Assembly: GCA_910578385.1 (NCBI GenBank)
Contig: CAJTQV010000027.1
Location: 1-39,073, forward strand
Reading direction: 5' to 3'
Length of the DNA: 39,073 nucleotides
Source of the DNA: an uncultured Muribaculaceae bacterium
GTDB lineage: Bacteria > Bacteroidota > Bacteroidia > Bacteroidales > Muribaculaceae
This document shows, one piece after another, positions 14,607-23,671 of this stretch. The notes beneath the pieces are model-generated. The model saw only the letters and a list, made by a program, of their open reading frames with translations. It had not been told where the DNA came from and ran no database searches. The translations under genes and the position numbers were made by a program. Each line of letters opens with the position of its first letter. Positions within the stretch are counted from its first letter, which is position 1.

Positions 14607-17600
14607 ATGAAATTCCACCATTTATTTGCTGCTACTGCTTTATCAATCTGTATGCAGGGCGTTCCGGCTCAAGCGGCTGACACGACCCCGTTACCGTGGT
14701 CCGAAAATTTCTCATCCGGTCTGCCGGCCGGATTCACCATCATCAACGCCAACAATGATGGGCACACATGGGAGCCTTCCATGTTCGGGGGCGACATGTC
14801 AATCAGCACCAACCCTCACGACAATGACGACTGGCTCATCACGCCGGCGTTCCATCTCAATGCCGGCGAAGCCTATGAATTCTCTTTCGAGGCATTCTCC
14901 TCATTCTTCGGCATTCCGTCAGATACGGACGATCCCGAGACCATCGAGGTCAGATGGGGTACCGGAGCGACCGTAGAGGACATGACATACTCCGTCATCG
15001 AGCCTACGGACTATCCCGGCAACCAGCGTGTCGTCTTCTCCGGATGGGTTCTGCCCGACACGGACTGTGACGCATACATAGGAATCAGGGCCATGTCAAA
15101 TCCGGGACACTATTTCATCAATGTCACAAACCTGAGCCTCAAGACGGGTATCAGGGCAACGCGTCCCGGACCGGTAACCGATCTTTCGGTCGTGGCTGAT
15201 ACCGACGGCAAGAAGCAGGTCGAAATATCTTTCAAGACACCAGAGCTGGACATCGCAGGCAATCCGTTGAATGACGAACTGACACTTATAGAGGTGTTCA
15301 GGGATGATGTCAGCATCACGACATTCGAGTCGCCTGAAAAGGGTGTAGTACTATCATACCTTGACACCGAACCGACGCACGGACCCCATGTATATTCCGT
15401 GCTGGCCACGACTGCGGGTGGTTACGGAGAGAAGACATCGGTCGATGTGTTTGTCGGTGCCCGGGAACCGGGCCGTCCGGCACGCGTGGTCATCGCGGAA
15501 ACAGAAAAAGATGGCGAGGTGCGTGTGTCGTGGGATCAGGTCTCTATCGACCATGAAGGCAATCCGCTCAATCCGAATCTGGTGACTTACGGTGTGTACC
15601 GCATGATGCCCGACAATACCCTCGAGGAGATTGAAACGGGAGTCACCGGCAATGAGCTGACTTTCGATACAGGCACTGCCGAGCAGGTCCGTGTGAAATG
15701 CCGGGTCGTGGCCTTTACCGAGGGTGGAGAATCTGAGGCCACGGAGTCAAATCTCATTGTAGTCGGACCGGCATATCCCACTCCGTTTGCCGAATCTTTC
15801 CCCAACGCTACCTGCAGCCACATCTTCGTGCCTGTGGCATCGGCCGAGGCAGAATGGTATATAATCGATGAGAAATATGGAATACCGTCGCAGGACAATG
15901 ACAACGGATTCATGGTGATGATGGGTTCCGACGGATACTCTGCCGAGCTTACATCGGGCAAGATCAATCTTGAGGGTCTTGAATCACCCTGTCTGTCATT
16001 CCACACATATAATATCGCAAGAATGGCACCGGCCTATCCTGACAACAACGAGCTTGAGGTGCTGGTGCGCGCAGCCGGCAGCGAGGAGTATGTTTCGCTG
16101 CGGAAGATTGTCATGAAAGACCTCGGTGACGAAGAGGGCTGGTATATCGTGATGGTTCCGCTCGATGAGTTCAGCGGCAAGACAATCCAGGTTCGCTTCA
16201 TCGGATATTGCCACGGCATGACCTACACCCTTCTTGACAACATGAGAATCGAGTCTGTCCCCGCCGTAGACATAGCCTTGAAGTCTGTTTCAGCTCCGGA
16301 GATGGCAAAGACCTCTTCGGTGGTAGAGCTTCGCGCTACCGTCGAGAATCTCGGCAGCACGCCTGTGGATGGTTACACGGTGGCCATTTCATGTGATGGC
16401 ATCCCCGTTGACGAGGTTGAGGGACCGGAACTTATGCCGGGGCATAATGCAGTACTTACGTTTGAGGCTCGGATTGATCCGTTTGCCGAAGAGGCTGTGG
16501 CATTTGTGGCCGAAGTCAAGAAAGAGGGAGACTCCAATCCTAAGAACAACACAGCCGATGTTGCCACTGAGGTATATCTGTCGCGTCTGCCAGGTGTGCG
16601 CAACCTGAATGGAGAGAAAACCGATGGCGGAGTCAACCTGACATGGCTTGCCCCCGACCTTTCGGTCAAGGCCGCAGACCTTGTGGCAGAGGACTTCGAG
16701 AACTATGACTCATGGGCAACCGAGAACGTCGGTGCATGGAAATTTATCGACGTTGACGGCCAGCCTGTATATGGAATAGATGGTGTCGAGTTCCCCGGCA
16801 TAAACAGAGGCGACCGCATGTCATGGTTTGTGGTTGACGGCGACGGACTGAATCCGTTGTACTTCATGGCACGTTCCGGAGACAAATATCTCGGCCAGCT
16901 CTACGTGGTAGGTGATGTCGAGACTCACTCGCCGGCAGTGTGCGACGACTGGGCGATCTCACCCGAGCTGTCGGGCGATGCGCAGACCGTGTCATTCTGG
17001 GCAAGAAGCCTTAACGCTGACGCACGCGAGTCATTCGAGTTCCTTGTCTCTGAAGGAGGAACCGAAACATCCGCTTTCCGTAAGATCGATCAGGCATCAG
17101 AGGTTCCGGCCAGCTGGACGCGCTATTCATATGAGGTGCCCGAAGGAACGGCACACTTTGCCATCAGGTGTACATCCTACTACTGCTTCATGCTGCTGGT
17201 TGATGATGTGGTTTATGAAGCTGCCATCAGTCCCGCCGAACTTGAGGTGGTTGGATACAACATCTACCGTAACGGCAGCCTCGCCAATGCGGAGCCTGTG
17301 ACCGACACAGCGTGGAGAGACGAATCAGAAGCAGAGCATGGTGAATACCGGGTGAGCGCGATATATGGTCGCGGCGAATCGCGCCCGTCGGATGTGGCTG
17401 AAATTTCCGGCACCGGAGCAATCCGTACCGACAACGTGAGCATCATCGCCGCCGGGCGGCAGGTACGCATCACCGGAGCTTCCGGACTTGGCATCCGCAT
17501 TTCGACGGCCGACGGCCGCACAGTGGTGTCGGAGACGGGACGTGACCTGTCGGTATTCGACCTTGAGCAGGGTGTCTATATCGTCACCGCCGGATCCAAG

Positions 17601-17624
17601 ACTGTCAAGACTATCATCCGTTGA
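14607..17624 (+). CDS. Large exported modular protein (choice-of-anchor J, FN3-like and CARDB-like modules, T9SS-like tail)
   Basis: 1005 residues with a signal peptide ending at PAQA (about residue 23). From about residue 28, LPWSENFSSGLPAGFTIINA to DDWLITPAFHLNAGEAYEFS is the choice-of-anchor J (MAM-like) pattern. Two FN3-like repeats follow, opening with RPGPVTDLSVVAD and REPGRPARVVIAETE and both containing a GNPLN motif. A second anchor-J-like stretch begins around PFAESFPNATCSHIFVPVAS. A CARDB-like module starts at about residue 552 (VDIALKSVSAPEMAKTSSVV). A third lectin-like module begins at EDFENYDSWATENVGAWKF. The final ~70 residues (QVRITGASGLGIRISTADGR ... LEQGVYIVTAGSKTVKTIIR) form a Por-type sorting tail. 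It looks like a cell-surface adhesin or carbohydrate/protein-binding protein; no catalytic motif is visible. Confidence 0.82.
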   Translation: MKFHHLFAATALSICMQGVPAQAADTTPLPWSENFSSGLPAGFTIINANNDGHTWEPSMFGGDMSISTNPHDNDDWLITPAFHLNAGEAYEFSFEAFSSFFGIPSDTDDPETIEVRWGTGATVEDMTYSVIEPTDYPGNQRVVFSGWVLPDTDCDAYIGIRAMSNPGHYFINVTNLSLKTGIRATRPGPVTDLSVVADTDGKKQVEISFKTPELDIAGNPLNDELTLIEVFRDDVSITTFESPEKGVVLSYLDTEPTHGPHVYSVLATTAGGYGEKTSVDVFVGAREPGRPARVVIAETEKDGEVRVSWDQVSIDHEGNPLNPNLVTYGVYRMMPDNTLEEIETGVTGNELTFDTGTAEQVRVKCRVVAFTEGGESEATESNLIVVGPAYPTPFAESFPNATCSHIFVPVASAEAEWYIIDEKYGIPSQDNDNGFMVMMGSDGYSAELTSGKINLEGLESPCLSFHTYNIARMAPAYPDNNELEVLVRAAGSEEYVSLRKIVMKDLGDEEGWYIVMVPLDEFSGKTIQVRFIGYCHGMTYTLLDNMRIESVPAVDIALKSVSAPEMAKTSSVVELRATVENLGSTPVDGYTVAISCDGIPVDEVEGPELMPGHNAVLTFEARIDPFAEEAVAFVAEVKKEGDSNPKNNTADVATEVYLSRLPGVRNLNGEKTDGGVNLTWLAPDLSVKAADLVAEDFENYDSWATENVGAWKFIDVDGQPVYGIDGVEFPGINRGDRMSWFVVDGDGLNPLYFMARSGDKYLGQLYVVGDVETHSPAVCDDWAISPELSGDAQTVSFWARSLNADARESFEFLVSEGGTETSAFRKIDQASEVPASWTRYSYEVPEGTAHFAIRCTSYYCFMLLVDDVVYEAAISPAELEVVGYNIYRNGSLANAEPVTDTAWRDESEAEHGEYRVSAIYGRGESRPSDVAEISGTGAIRTDNVSIIAAGRQVRITGASGLGIRISTADGRTVVSETGRDLSVFDLEQGVYIVTAGSKTVKTIIR

Positions 17625-17665
17625 CGATCATCGGTCCATACACTTTGACAGACTGAACTGACCAT

Positions 17666-17710
17666 GCGCCGGCCGATCCAGGGCAAAATAGTACCCGGAT
17701 CGGCCGGCGC
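17666..17710 (+). terminator. Perfect 14-bp GC-rich hairpin after the 14607 gene
   Basis: GCGCCGGCCGATCC (17666-17679) and GGATCGGCCGGCGC (17697-17710) are perfect complements, and GGG/CCC can extend the stem inward. No T run follows, so termination is likely but not certain. Confidence 0.6.
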
Positions 17711-17823
17711 TCCATGTCTACATACAGCATGCATTCCGGTTCCGGGCGGTGATGAGGCACTTGATTATGGTCTCTGCAACTACCCGGAACATTATTTTTT
17801 TCAGGATTTTTACGAATAAATTT

Positions 17824-17852
17824 TTTGCTTTGGCGAAAGAATGTTAAATTTG
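17824..17852 (+). promoter_or_regulatory. Probable promoter of the frd operon
   Basis: A good -7 box TAAATTTG lies at 17845-17852. The best upstream TTTG (17824-17827) is only 17 bases away, shorter than usual. The leader to the ATG at 17983 is about 125 bases. The remainder of the 17625-17982 gap holds only this promoter and the two hairpins listed separately. Confidence 0.5.
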
Positions 17853-17871
17853 CAGAATTGGAGGCCGTGCG

Positions 17872-17896
17872 CCCTGCCGGAAACGGATCCGGAGGG
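17872..17896 (+). promoter_or_regulatory. Hairpin in the frd operon leader
   Basis: CCCTGCCGGA (17872-17881) pairs with TCCGGAGGG (17888-17896) with one bulged G. It sits just after the predicted transcription start and could stabilise or regulate the mRNA; no known riboswitch is recognised. Confidence 0.35.
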
Positions 17897-17982
17897 GTGT
17901 CGGTTGTCCATGTGGATCTATACCGGAGAAAACATATATTCCGCGAAAAATAATTAATTAAATCAATAATTTTTAAACAACT

Positions 17983-19014
17983 ATGTGGTTATCAAACTCA
18001 TCCGTAGGACGTAAGATGGTCATGGCCATAACAGGCGCAGCCCTCGTCCTCTTCGTGACTTTTCACTGTTTGATGAACGCGGTTGCAATCTGCTGGCCCG
18101 CCGCCTACAACTCGGTGTGCGAATTTCTGGGTGCCAACTGGTACGCCCTGATTGCCTCGGCAGGACTTGCGCTGTTAGTTCTCATTCACATCATCTACGC
18201 GGTGATGCTCACGCTCCAGAACCGCACCGCACGCGGCTCGATCCGCTATGCGATCTCCAAGAAGCCCTCGTCGGTTGAATGGTCGTCGCAGAACATGCTC
18301 GTGCTCGGTATCGTGGTGCTCGCGTTCCTCGTGGTTCACCTCATCCAGTTCTGGGCAAAGATGCAGCTCCAGGAGATCCGTGGCGCGCATGAGGCTCTGC
18401 CCCCCGCAGCCGGTACACTCTTCCTCCAGACAGCTTTTGAGCTCCCCTGGACTCTGATCGTGTACGGTATCGGCTTCATCGCCCTCTGGTTCCACCTCAA
18501 CCATGGTTTCTGGTCGATGTTCCAGTCAATCGGTTGGAACAACACCAACTGGATGCCCCGTCTCAAGAAGATCGGTCTCTGGTGGACTACAATCGTGATC
18601 GCCCTCTTCTTCGCCGAGGGTATCGTGTTCACAGTTAAGGCTCATGAGAAATACTACCTCACCAACGAGGTTCTCCGCGAGCAGTACAAGGACATGGTCA
18701 TCCCGATGATCGAGAAGGATTTCGGTCCCGACGCAGCGCAGCTCGGCCAGCAGATCCGCATGACTCCCTACAGCAACGTATCGATGGGTCTCCGTCAGAT
18801 GGCAGGTCAGATGAACGCTCAGCTTGAGCAGGTGAACAGCCCCGAAGGCCAGAAGATGGTCAAGGAGAATCCGCAGATGGCCGAGCAGATCGAGCAGCTC
18901 AAGAAGCAGGCCGGCGCACTCGACAATGTTGTCAAGCTCTTCGACTACCTTGAGGCTGCCGACAATGAACCCAATAACCAACTGCCTCCCAGCGCGGGTG
19001 CACAACCTTATTAA
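17983..19014 (+). CDS. frdC: Succinate dehydrogenase/fumarate reductase cytochrome b558 subunit, with long C-terminal extension
   Basis: 343 residues. The first ~225 form the type-B di-heme cytochrome b that anchors the complex in the inner membrane and passes electrons to or from (mena)quinone. Five hydrophobic helices can be drawn, and histidines at 28 (VTFHCLMN), 69 (LIHIIYA), 119 (VVHLIQFW) and 171 (WFHLNHGFW) sit at spacings like those of the heme ligands of Bacillus SdhC (28, 70, 113, 155). From about residue 225 a soluble tail of ~118 residues follows, rich in Q, M and E and ending in a proline-rich NQLPPSAGAQPY. As I recall, Bacteroides FrdC proteins are about 230 residues, so this tail is extra. 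It is first in a C-A-B operon, with frdA starting 9 bases after its stop. Confidence 0.92.
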   Translation: MWLSNSSVGRKMVMAITGAALVLFVTFHCLMNAVAICWPAAYNSVCEFLGANWYALIASAGLALLVLIHIIYAVMLTLQNRTARGSIRYAISKKPSSVEWSSQNMLVLGIVVLAFLVVHLIQFWAKMQLQEIRGAHEALPPAAGTLFLQTAFELPWTLIVYGIGFIALWFHLNHGFWSMFQSIGWNNTNWMPRLKKIGLWWTTIVIALFFAEGIVFTVKAHEKYYLTNEVLREQYKDMVIPMIEKDFGPDAAQLGQQIRMTPYSNVSMGLRQMAGQMNAQLEQVNSPEGQKMVKENPQMAEQIEQLKKQAGALDNVVKLFDYLEAADNEPNNQLPPSAGAQPY

Positions 19015-19023
19015 TAAAGCGAT

Positions 19024-21051
<2,028 letters not shown>

Positions 21052-21063
21052 GAAAAGTCAACT

Positions 21064-21822
21064 ATGGAAGAAAATATAATGAAAGTCAATCTTAGGATCT
21101 GGCGTCAGGCCGGACCTAAGGCCAAGGGCGAATTTGTGACTTATACAGGAGTCGAGACTACGCCCGACACATCCTTCCTCGAAACACTCGACATCCTCAA
21201 TGAGATGCTCGTGGAGAAGGGTGAGGAACCCGTCGTGTTCGACCACGACTGCCGCGAGGGTATCTGCGGTATGTGCTCACTTTACATCAACGGTCATCCC
21301 CACGGACCGGCTACCGCAGCTACCACCTGCCAGCTCTACATGCGTCGTTTCGCCAATGGCGAGACCATCACTGTCGAGCCTTGGCGTTCGGCTGCTTTCC
21401 CGGTGATCAAGGACCTCATGGTAGACCGCAATGCGTTCGACAAGATCCAGCAGGCCGGCGGTTACGTATCGTTCAACTGCGGTGGCGCACAGGATGCCAA
21501 CGACCTTCCCATCTCGAAGGTACAGGCAGACGAGGCCATGGACTCTGCGAGCTGCATCGGTTGCGGCGCGTGTGTGTCAGCCTGCAAGAACGGTTCGGCC
21601 ATGCTCTTCGTGTCGGCCAAGATCAACCAGCTCTCACGTCTTCCCCAGGGTGCTGTGGAGCGCGACCGTCGTGCTCTTGCCATGGTGTCGAAGATGGACG
21701 AGCTCGGCTTCGGTAACTGCACCAACACCGGCGCATGTTCAGCCGAGTGCCCCAAGAGCGTGAAGATGGCCAACATCGCGCGCATGAACCGCGAGTTCAT
21801 CGCCGCCGAGTGCCGCAAGTAA
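21064..21822 (+). CDS. frdB: Succinate dehydrogenase/fumarate reductase iron-sulfur subunit
   Basis: 252 residues. It relays electrons between FAD in FrdA and heme in FrdC through three clusters whose ligands are all present: the [2Fe-2S] cluster with Cys63, 68, 71 and 89 (CREGICGMC), the [4Fe-4S] cluster with Cys164, 167, 170 and 174 (CIGCGACVSAC; the last Cys of this set shared with the 3Fe motif pattern in the family), and the [3Fe-4S] region with Cys219, 225 and 229 (CTNTGACSAEC). An in-frame ATG at 21079 (MKVNLRIW) is an alternative start. The gap from frdA is 12 bases, and the operon ends at a 17-bp perfect hairpin at 21902. Confidence 0.96.
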   Translation: MEENIMKVNLRIWRQAGPKAKGEFVTYTGVETTPDTSFLETLDILNEMLVEKGEEPVVFDHDCREGICGMCSLYINGHPHGPATAATTCQLYMRRFANGETITVEPWRSAAFPVIKDLMVDRNAFDKIQQAGGYVSFNCGGAQDANDLPISKVQADEAMDSASCIGCGACVSACKNGSAMLFVSAKINQLSRLPQGAVERDRRALAMVSKMDELGFGNCTNTGACSAECPKSVKMANIARMNREFIAAECRK

Positions 21823-21901
21823 GATTTGAGGTTTCAGGCGTTAGGTTTTAGATATTAGATATCAGGACTGTTGCCTGAATCCGGAAACCGGCTTACAATA
21901 C

Positions 21902-21944
21902 AAAGCCTGTTGCAATGTATCCCACATTGCAACAGGCTTTAATC
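21902..21944 (+). terminator. frd operon terminator
   Basis: AAAGCCTGTTGCAATGT (21902-21918) and ACATTGCAACAGGCTTT (21924-21940) are perfectly complementary over 17 bases with a five-base loop; the T-rich end of the right arm supplies the tail. Confidence 0.85.
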
Positions 21945-21971
21945 GTATCTCATAATCGTCTCTCACCATGT

Positions 21972-22013
21972 CACCGTCTCAGACGGTCTCATACATGAGA
22001 CGGTGAGACGGTG
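21972..22013. repeat. Two-tier hairpin built of GAGACGGT words
   Basis: The outer stem CACCGTCTCA/TGAGACGGTG (21972-21981/22004-22013) and inner stem GTCTCAT/ATGAGAC (21986-21992/21995-22001) share the same 8-base word in both orientations and in tandem. Role unknown. Confidence 0.6.
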
Positions 22014-22059
22014 TGAGCCGCGTATGTTAAAGACGCCCACTTATTAAGGGCAGAATGAG

Positions 22060-22096
22060 TTAAAGGTCGCACACATACTTTGTGCGCGACCTTTAA
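22060..22096. terminator. Hairpin before the DUF4143 ATPase gene
   Basis: TTAAAGGTCGC (22060-22070) pairs perfectly with GCGACCTTTAA (22086-22096), and ACA/TGT extends the stem around a bulge. It is the third strong hairpin in the 21823-22179 gap and may insulate the ATPase gene from the frd operon. Confidence 0.6.
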
Positions 22097-22126
22097 ATTC
22101 GTGTGTTTGGAAAATAATTTCTATTT

Positions 22127-22143
22127 GTCCTTGATTTTAGGAC
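22127..22143 (+). promoter_or_regulatory. Operator-like 17-bp palindrome, copy 1 (imperfect)
   Basis: GTCCTTGATTTTAGGAC: outer GTCC..GGAC symmetric, inner positions partly symmetric. It overlaps the -33 region of the ATPase promoter. Its centre is 33 bases (about three helical turns) from copy 2. Confidence 0.55.
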
Positions 22144-22160
22144 AGAATTTATTATTTTTG
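22130..22160 (+). promoter_or_regulatory. Promoter of the DUF4143 ATPase gene
   Basis: CTTG (22130-22133), 19 bases, TATTTTTG (22153-22160). The start codon is only 19 bases past the -7 box, so the leader is about a dozen bases. Confidence 0.65.
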
Positions 22161-22176
22161 TCCTAAAATTTAGGAC
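22160..22176 (+). promoter_or_regulatory. Operator-like 17-bp palindrome, copy 2 (perfect)
   Basis: GTCCTAAAATTTAGGAC is a perfect palindrome about a central A. It spans the predicted transcription start and ends three bases before the ATG. It could be a repressor site or, in the mRNA, a hairpin hiding the ribosome-binding region. Confidence 0.6.
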
Positions 22177-22179
22177 AGT

Positions 22180-23484
22180 ATGGATAAGTTGTATATAAAA
22201 TCGCAAATAGCGATGCGTCAGGCCGAGTTCCCTTCCGACTTGAAAAGACGTGAAACTCCATTGCCAATCGGGGATAACAAGATTATTACAATCCCTGGTG
22301 TAAGGCGTTGTGGGAAGACATCAAGAATGGAAGTCGTGGTGAACGAGCTTTTGAAGCAAGGTGTCGACAAGGAGCGTATACTATGGGTTAGTTTTGATGA
22401 TGAACGTCTCGTAAGAATGAAGTCGGATGAACTAAACCAAATATTAGAGGCCTATCGTGAAATGTATCCTGACATTGACATGGCAGGTGTTTATATGTTC
22501 TTTGATGAGATACAGTTAATAGATGGGTGGGAATACTTTGTGATGCGGTTATACAAGCATTACTCGAAGAACATATACATAAGCGGGAGCAATGCTACAA
22601 TGCTGAGTTCCGAACTTAAATCCGCTCTAAGAGGGTGGCCCGAGGAAGAAGAAACACTGCCGCTTTCATTCCGGGAATACTGTGACTTCATAGGAGTTAA
22701 TGCCGACGGCTGGCTTGAATGCGATTTGGCGAGAATACGTAATGCCTTTTTTGCATACAACAATGAAGGTGGCTTTCCGGAGGTTGTTCTTACAGACAAT
22801 CCTCTCCAAAAAGCCAAGATTCTGCAAGGCTATTTCGATACGATGCTGCTGAAGGATCTGGTGGAACATTATGGATTATCCAACATCGAGGTACTTCGTT
22901 ATTACCTTAAAAGGATAATGTCAAATATTACCAAACCGACCTCCATAAGGGCAATCCACGGAGATATAAAATCGCGGGGTCTTAAGGTCAGCAAGGACAA
23001 TCTGTATGATTGGGCAACCTATGCATGTGATATATTCATGTTTCTGCGAATACCGAATTATAGCAAGTCTCTCCAAAAAGTCGAGAGTTCCCAACCGAAA
23101 TATTATTGCATTGATAATGGTCTGAGGGATGCGGTACTTCTTCCACAAAGCGATGACGACGGGAAAAAGCTTGAAAACACGGTATTCTTACAGCTTTATC
23201 GTCAGCGTACCCCTCTTGACAAGATATACTATTATCAAGGAAAAGGAGAATGCGATTTTGCCGTACAGCGTGGCGTGGACATTGCACAGCTGATACAGGT
23301 CACATGGGACATGAGCGATGATGAAACGCGTAAAAGAGAAATCAGTGGTCTTATAGAGGCTTCGATAGCCACGAACTGTGAGAATCTTTTGATAATAACA
23401 GCTGACCGACATGAAGAAATTGTCACTGACGAAGGGAAAACAATTCAAGTCATCCCGGCATGGCGATGGCTTCTCAATAAATAG
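22180..23484 (+). CDS. AAA-type ATPase with DUF4143 domain
   Basis: 434 residues. The N-terminal P-loop domain has Walker A GVRRCGKT (residues 40-47), Walker B VYMFFDEIQ with Asp109 and Glu110, and a sensor-like YISGSNATML (about 133-142). The middle has the family's LSFREYCDFIG and GGFPEVVLTDN segments. The DUF4143 C-terminal part ends in a nuclease-fold-like core: YYYQGKGECDFAVQRG followed by LIQVTWDM, where E, D and Q/V sit as in PD-(D/E)XK-like folds. Family members are common in anaerobes, often in single copies with unknown role and patchy distribution. This gene looks more AT-rich than the frd operon next to it, which fits horizontal acquisition. It stands alone, with its own promoter between two palindromes and a shared hairpin terminator. 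Confidence 0.88.
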   Translation: MDKLYIKSQIAMRQAEFPSDLKRRETPLPIGDNKIITIPGVRRCGKTSRMEVVVNELLKQGVDKERILWVSFDDERLVRMKSDELNQILEAYREMYPDIDMAGVYMFFDEIQLIDGWEYFVMRLYKHYSKNIYISGSNATMLSSELKSALRGWPEEEETLPLSFREYCDFIGVNADGWLECDLARIRNAFFAYNNEGGFPEVVLTDNPLQKAKILQGYFDTMLLKDLVEHYGLSNIEVLRYYLKRIMSNITKPTSIRAIHGDIKSRGLKVSKDNLYDWATYACDIFMFLRIPNYSKSLQKVESSQPKYYCIDNGLRDAVLLPQSDDDGKKLENTVFLQLYRQRTPLDKIYYYQGKGECDFAVQRGVDIAQLIQVTWDMSDDETRKREISGLIEASIATNCENLLIITADRHEEIVTDEGKTIQVIPAWRWLLNK

Positions 23485-23502
23485 CCCGTCTGGAATGAAT
23501 AA

Positions 23503-23550
23503 ATCCCTCAAAGAGTGACGCTTTCGGGGAAAGGTCTCTCATTGAGGGAT
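23503..23550. terminator. Dispersed repeat/terminator element, copy 1
   Basis: ATCCCTCAA (23503-23511) pairs with TTGAGGGAT (23542-23550); an inner CTTT/AAAG stem lies around a CGGGG loop. It lies between the ends of two converging genes. It closely resembles 27848-27896 in sequence and orientation. Confidence 0.7.
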
Positions 23551-23671
23551 GAAATTTTATTTCACGACAAACGTGCTGGAGGTGCCGTCTCAAAATGGAC
23601 GCAGCGTGGCAGGAGCTGTCGCGGCAGGCATAGGTGAAAATGCTTTATGGATGATACGGCAGGTGACATTG

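Noticed and set aside
22060..22096. Reading the hairpins before the ATPase as a CRISPR or riboswitch
   Set aside because: There are no regularly spaced identical repeats with spacers, and no known aptamer core; simple hairpins explain the pattern.
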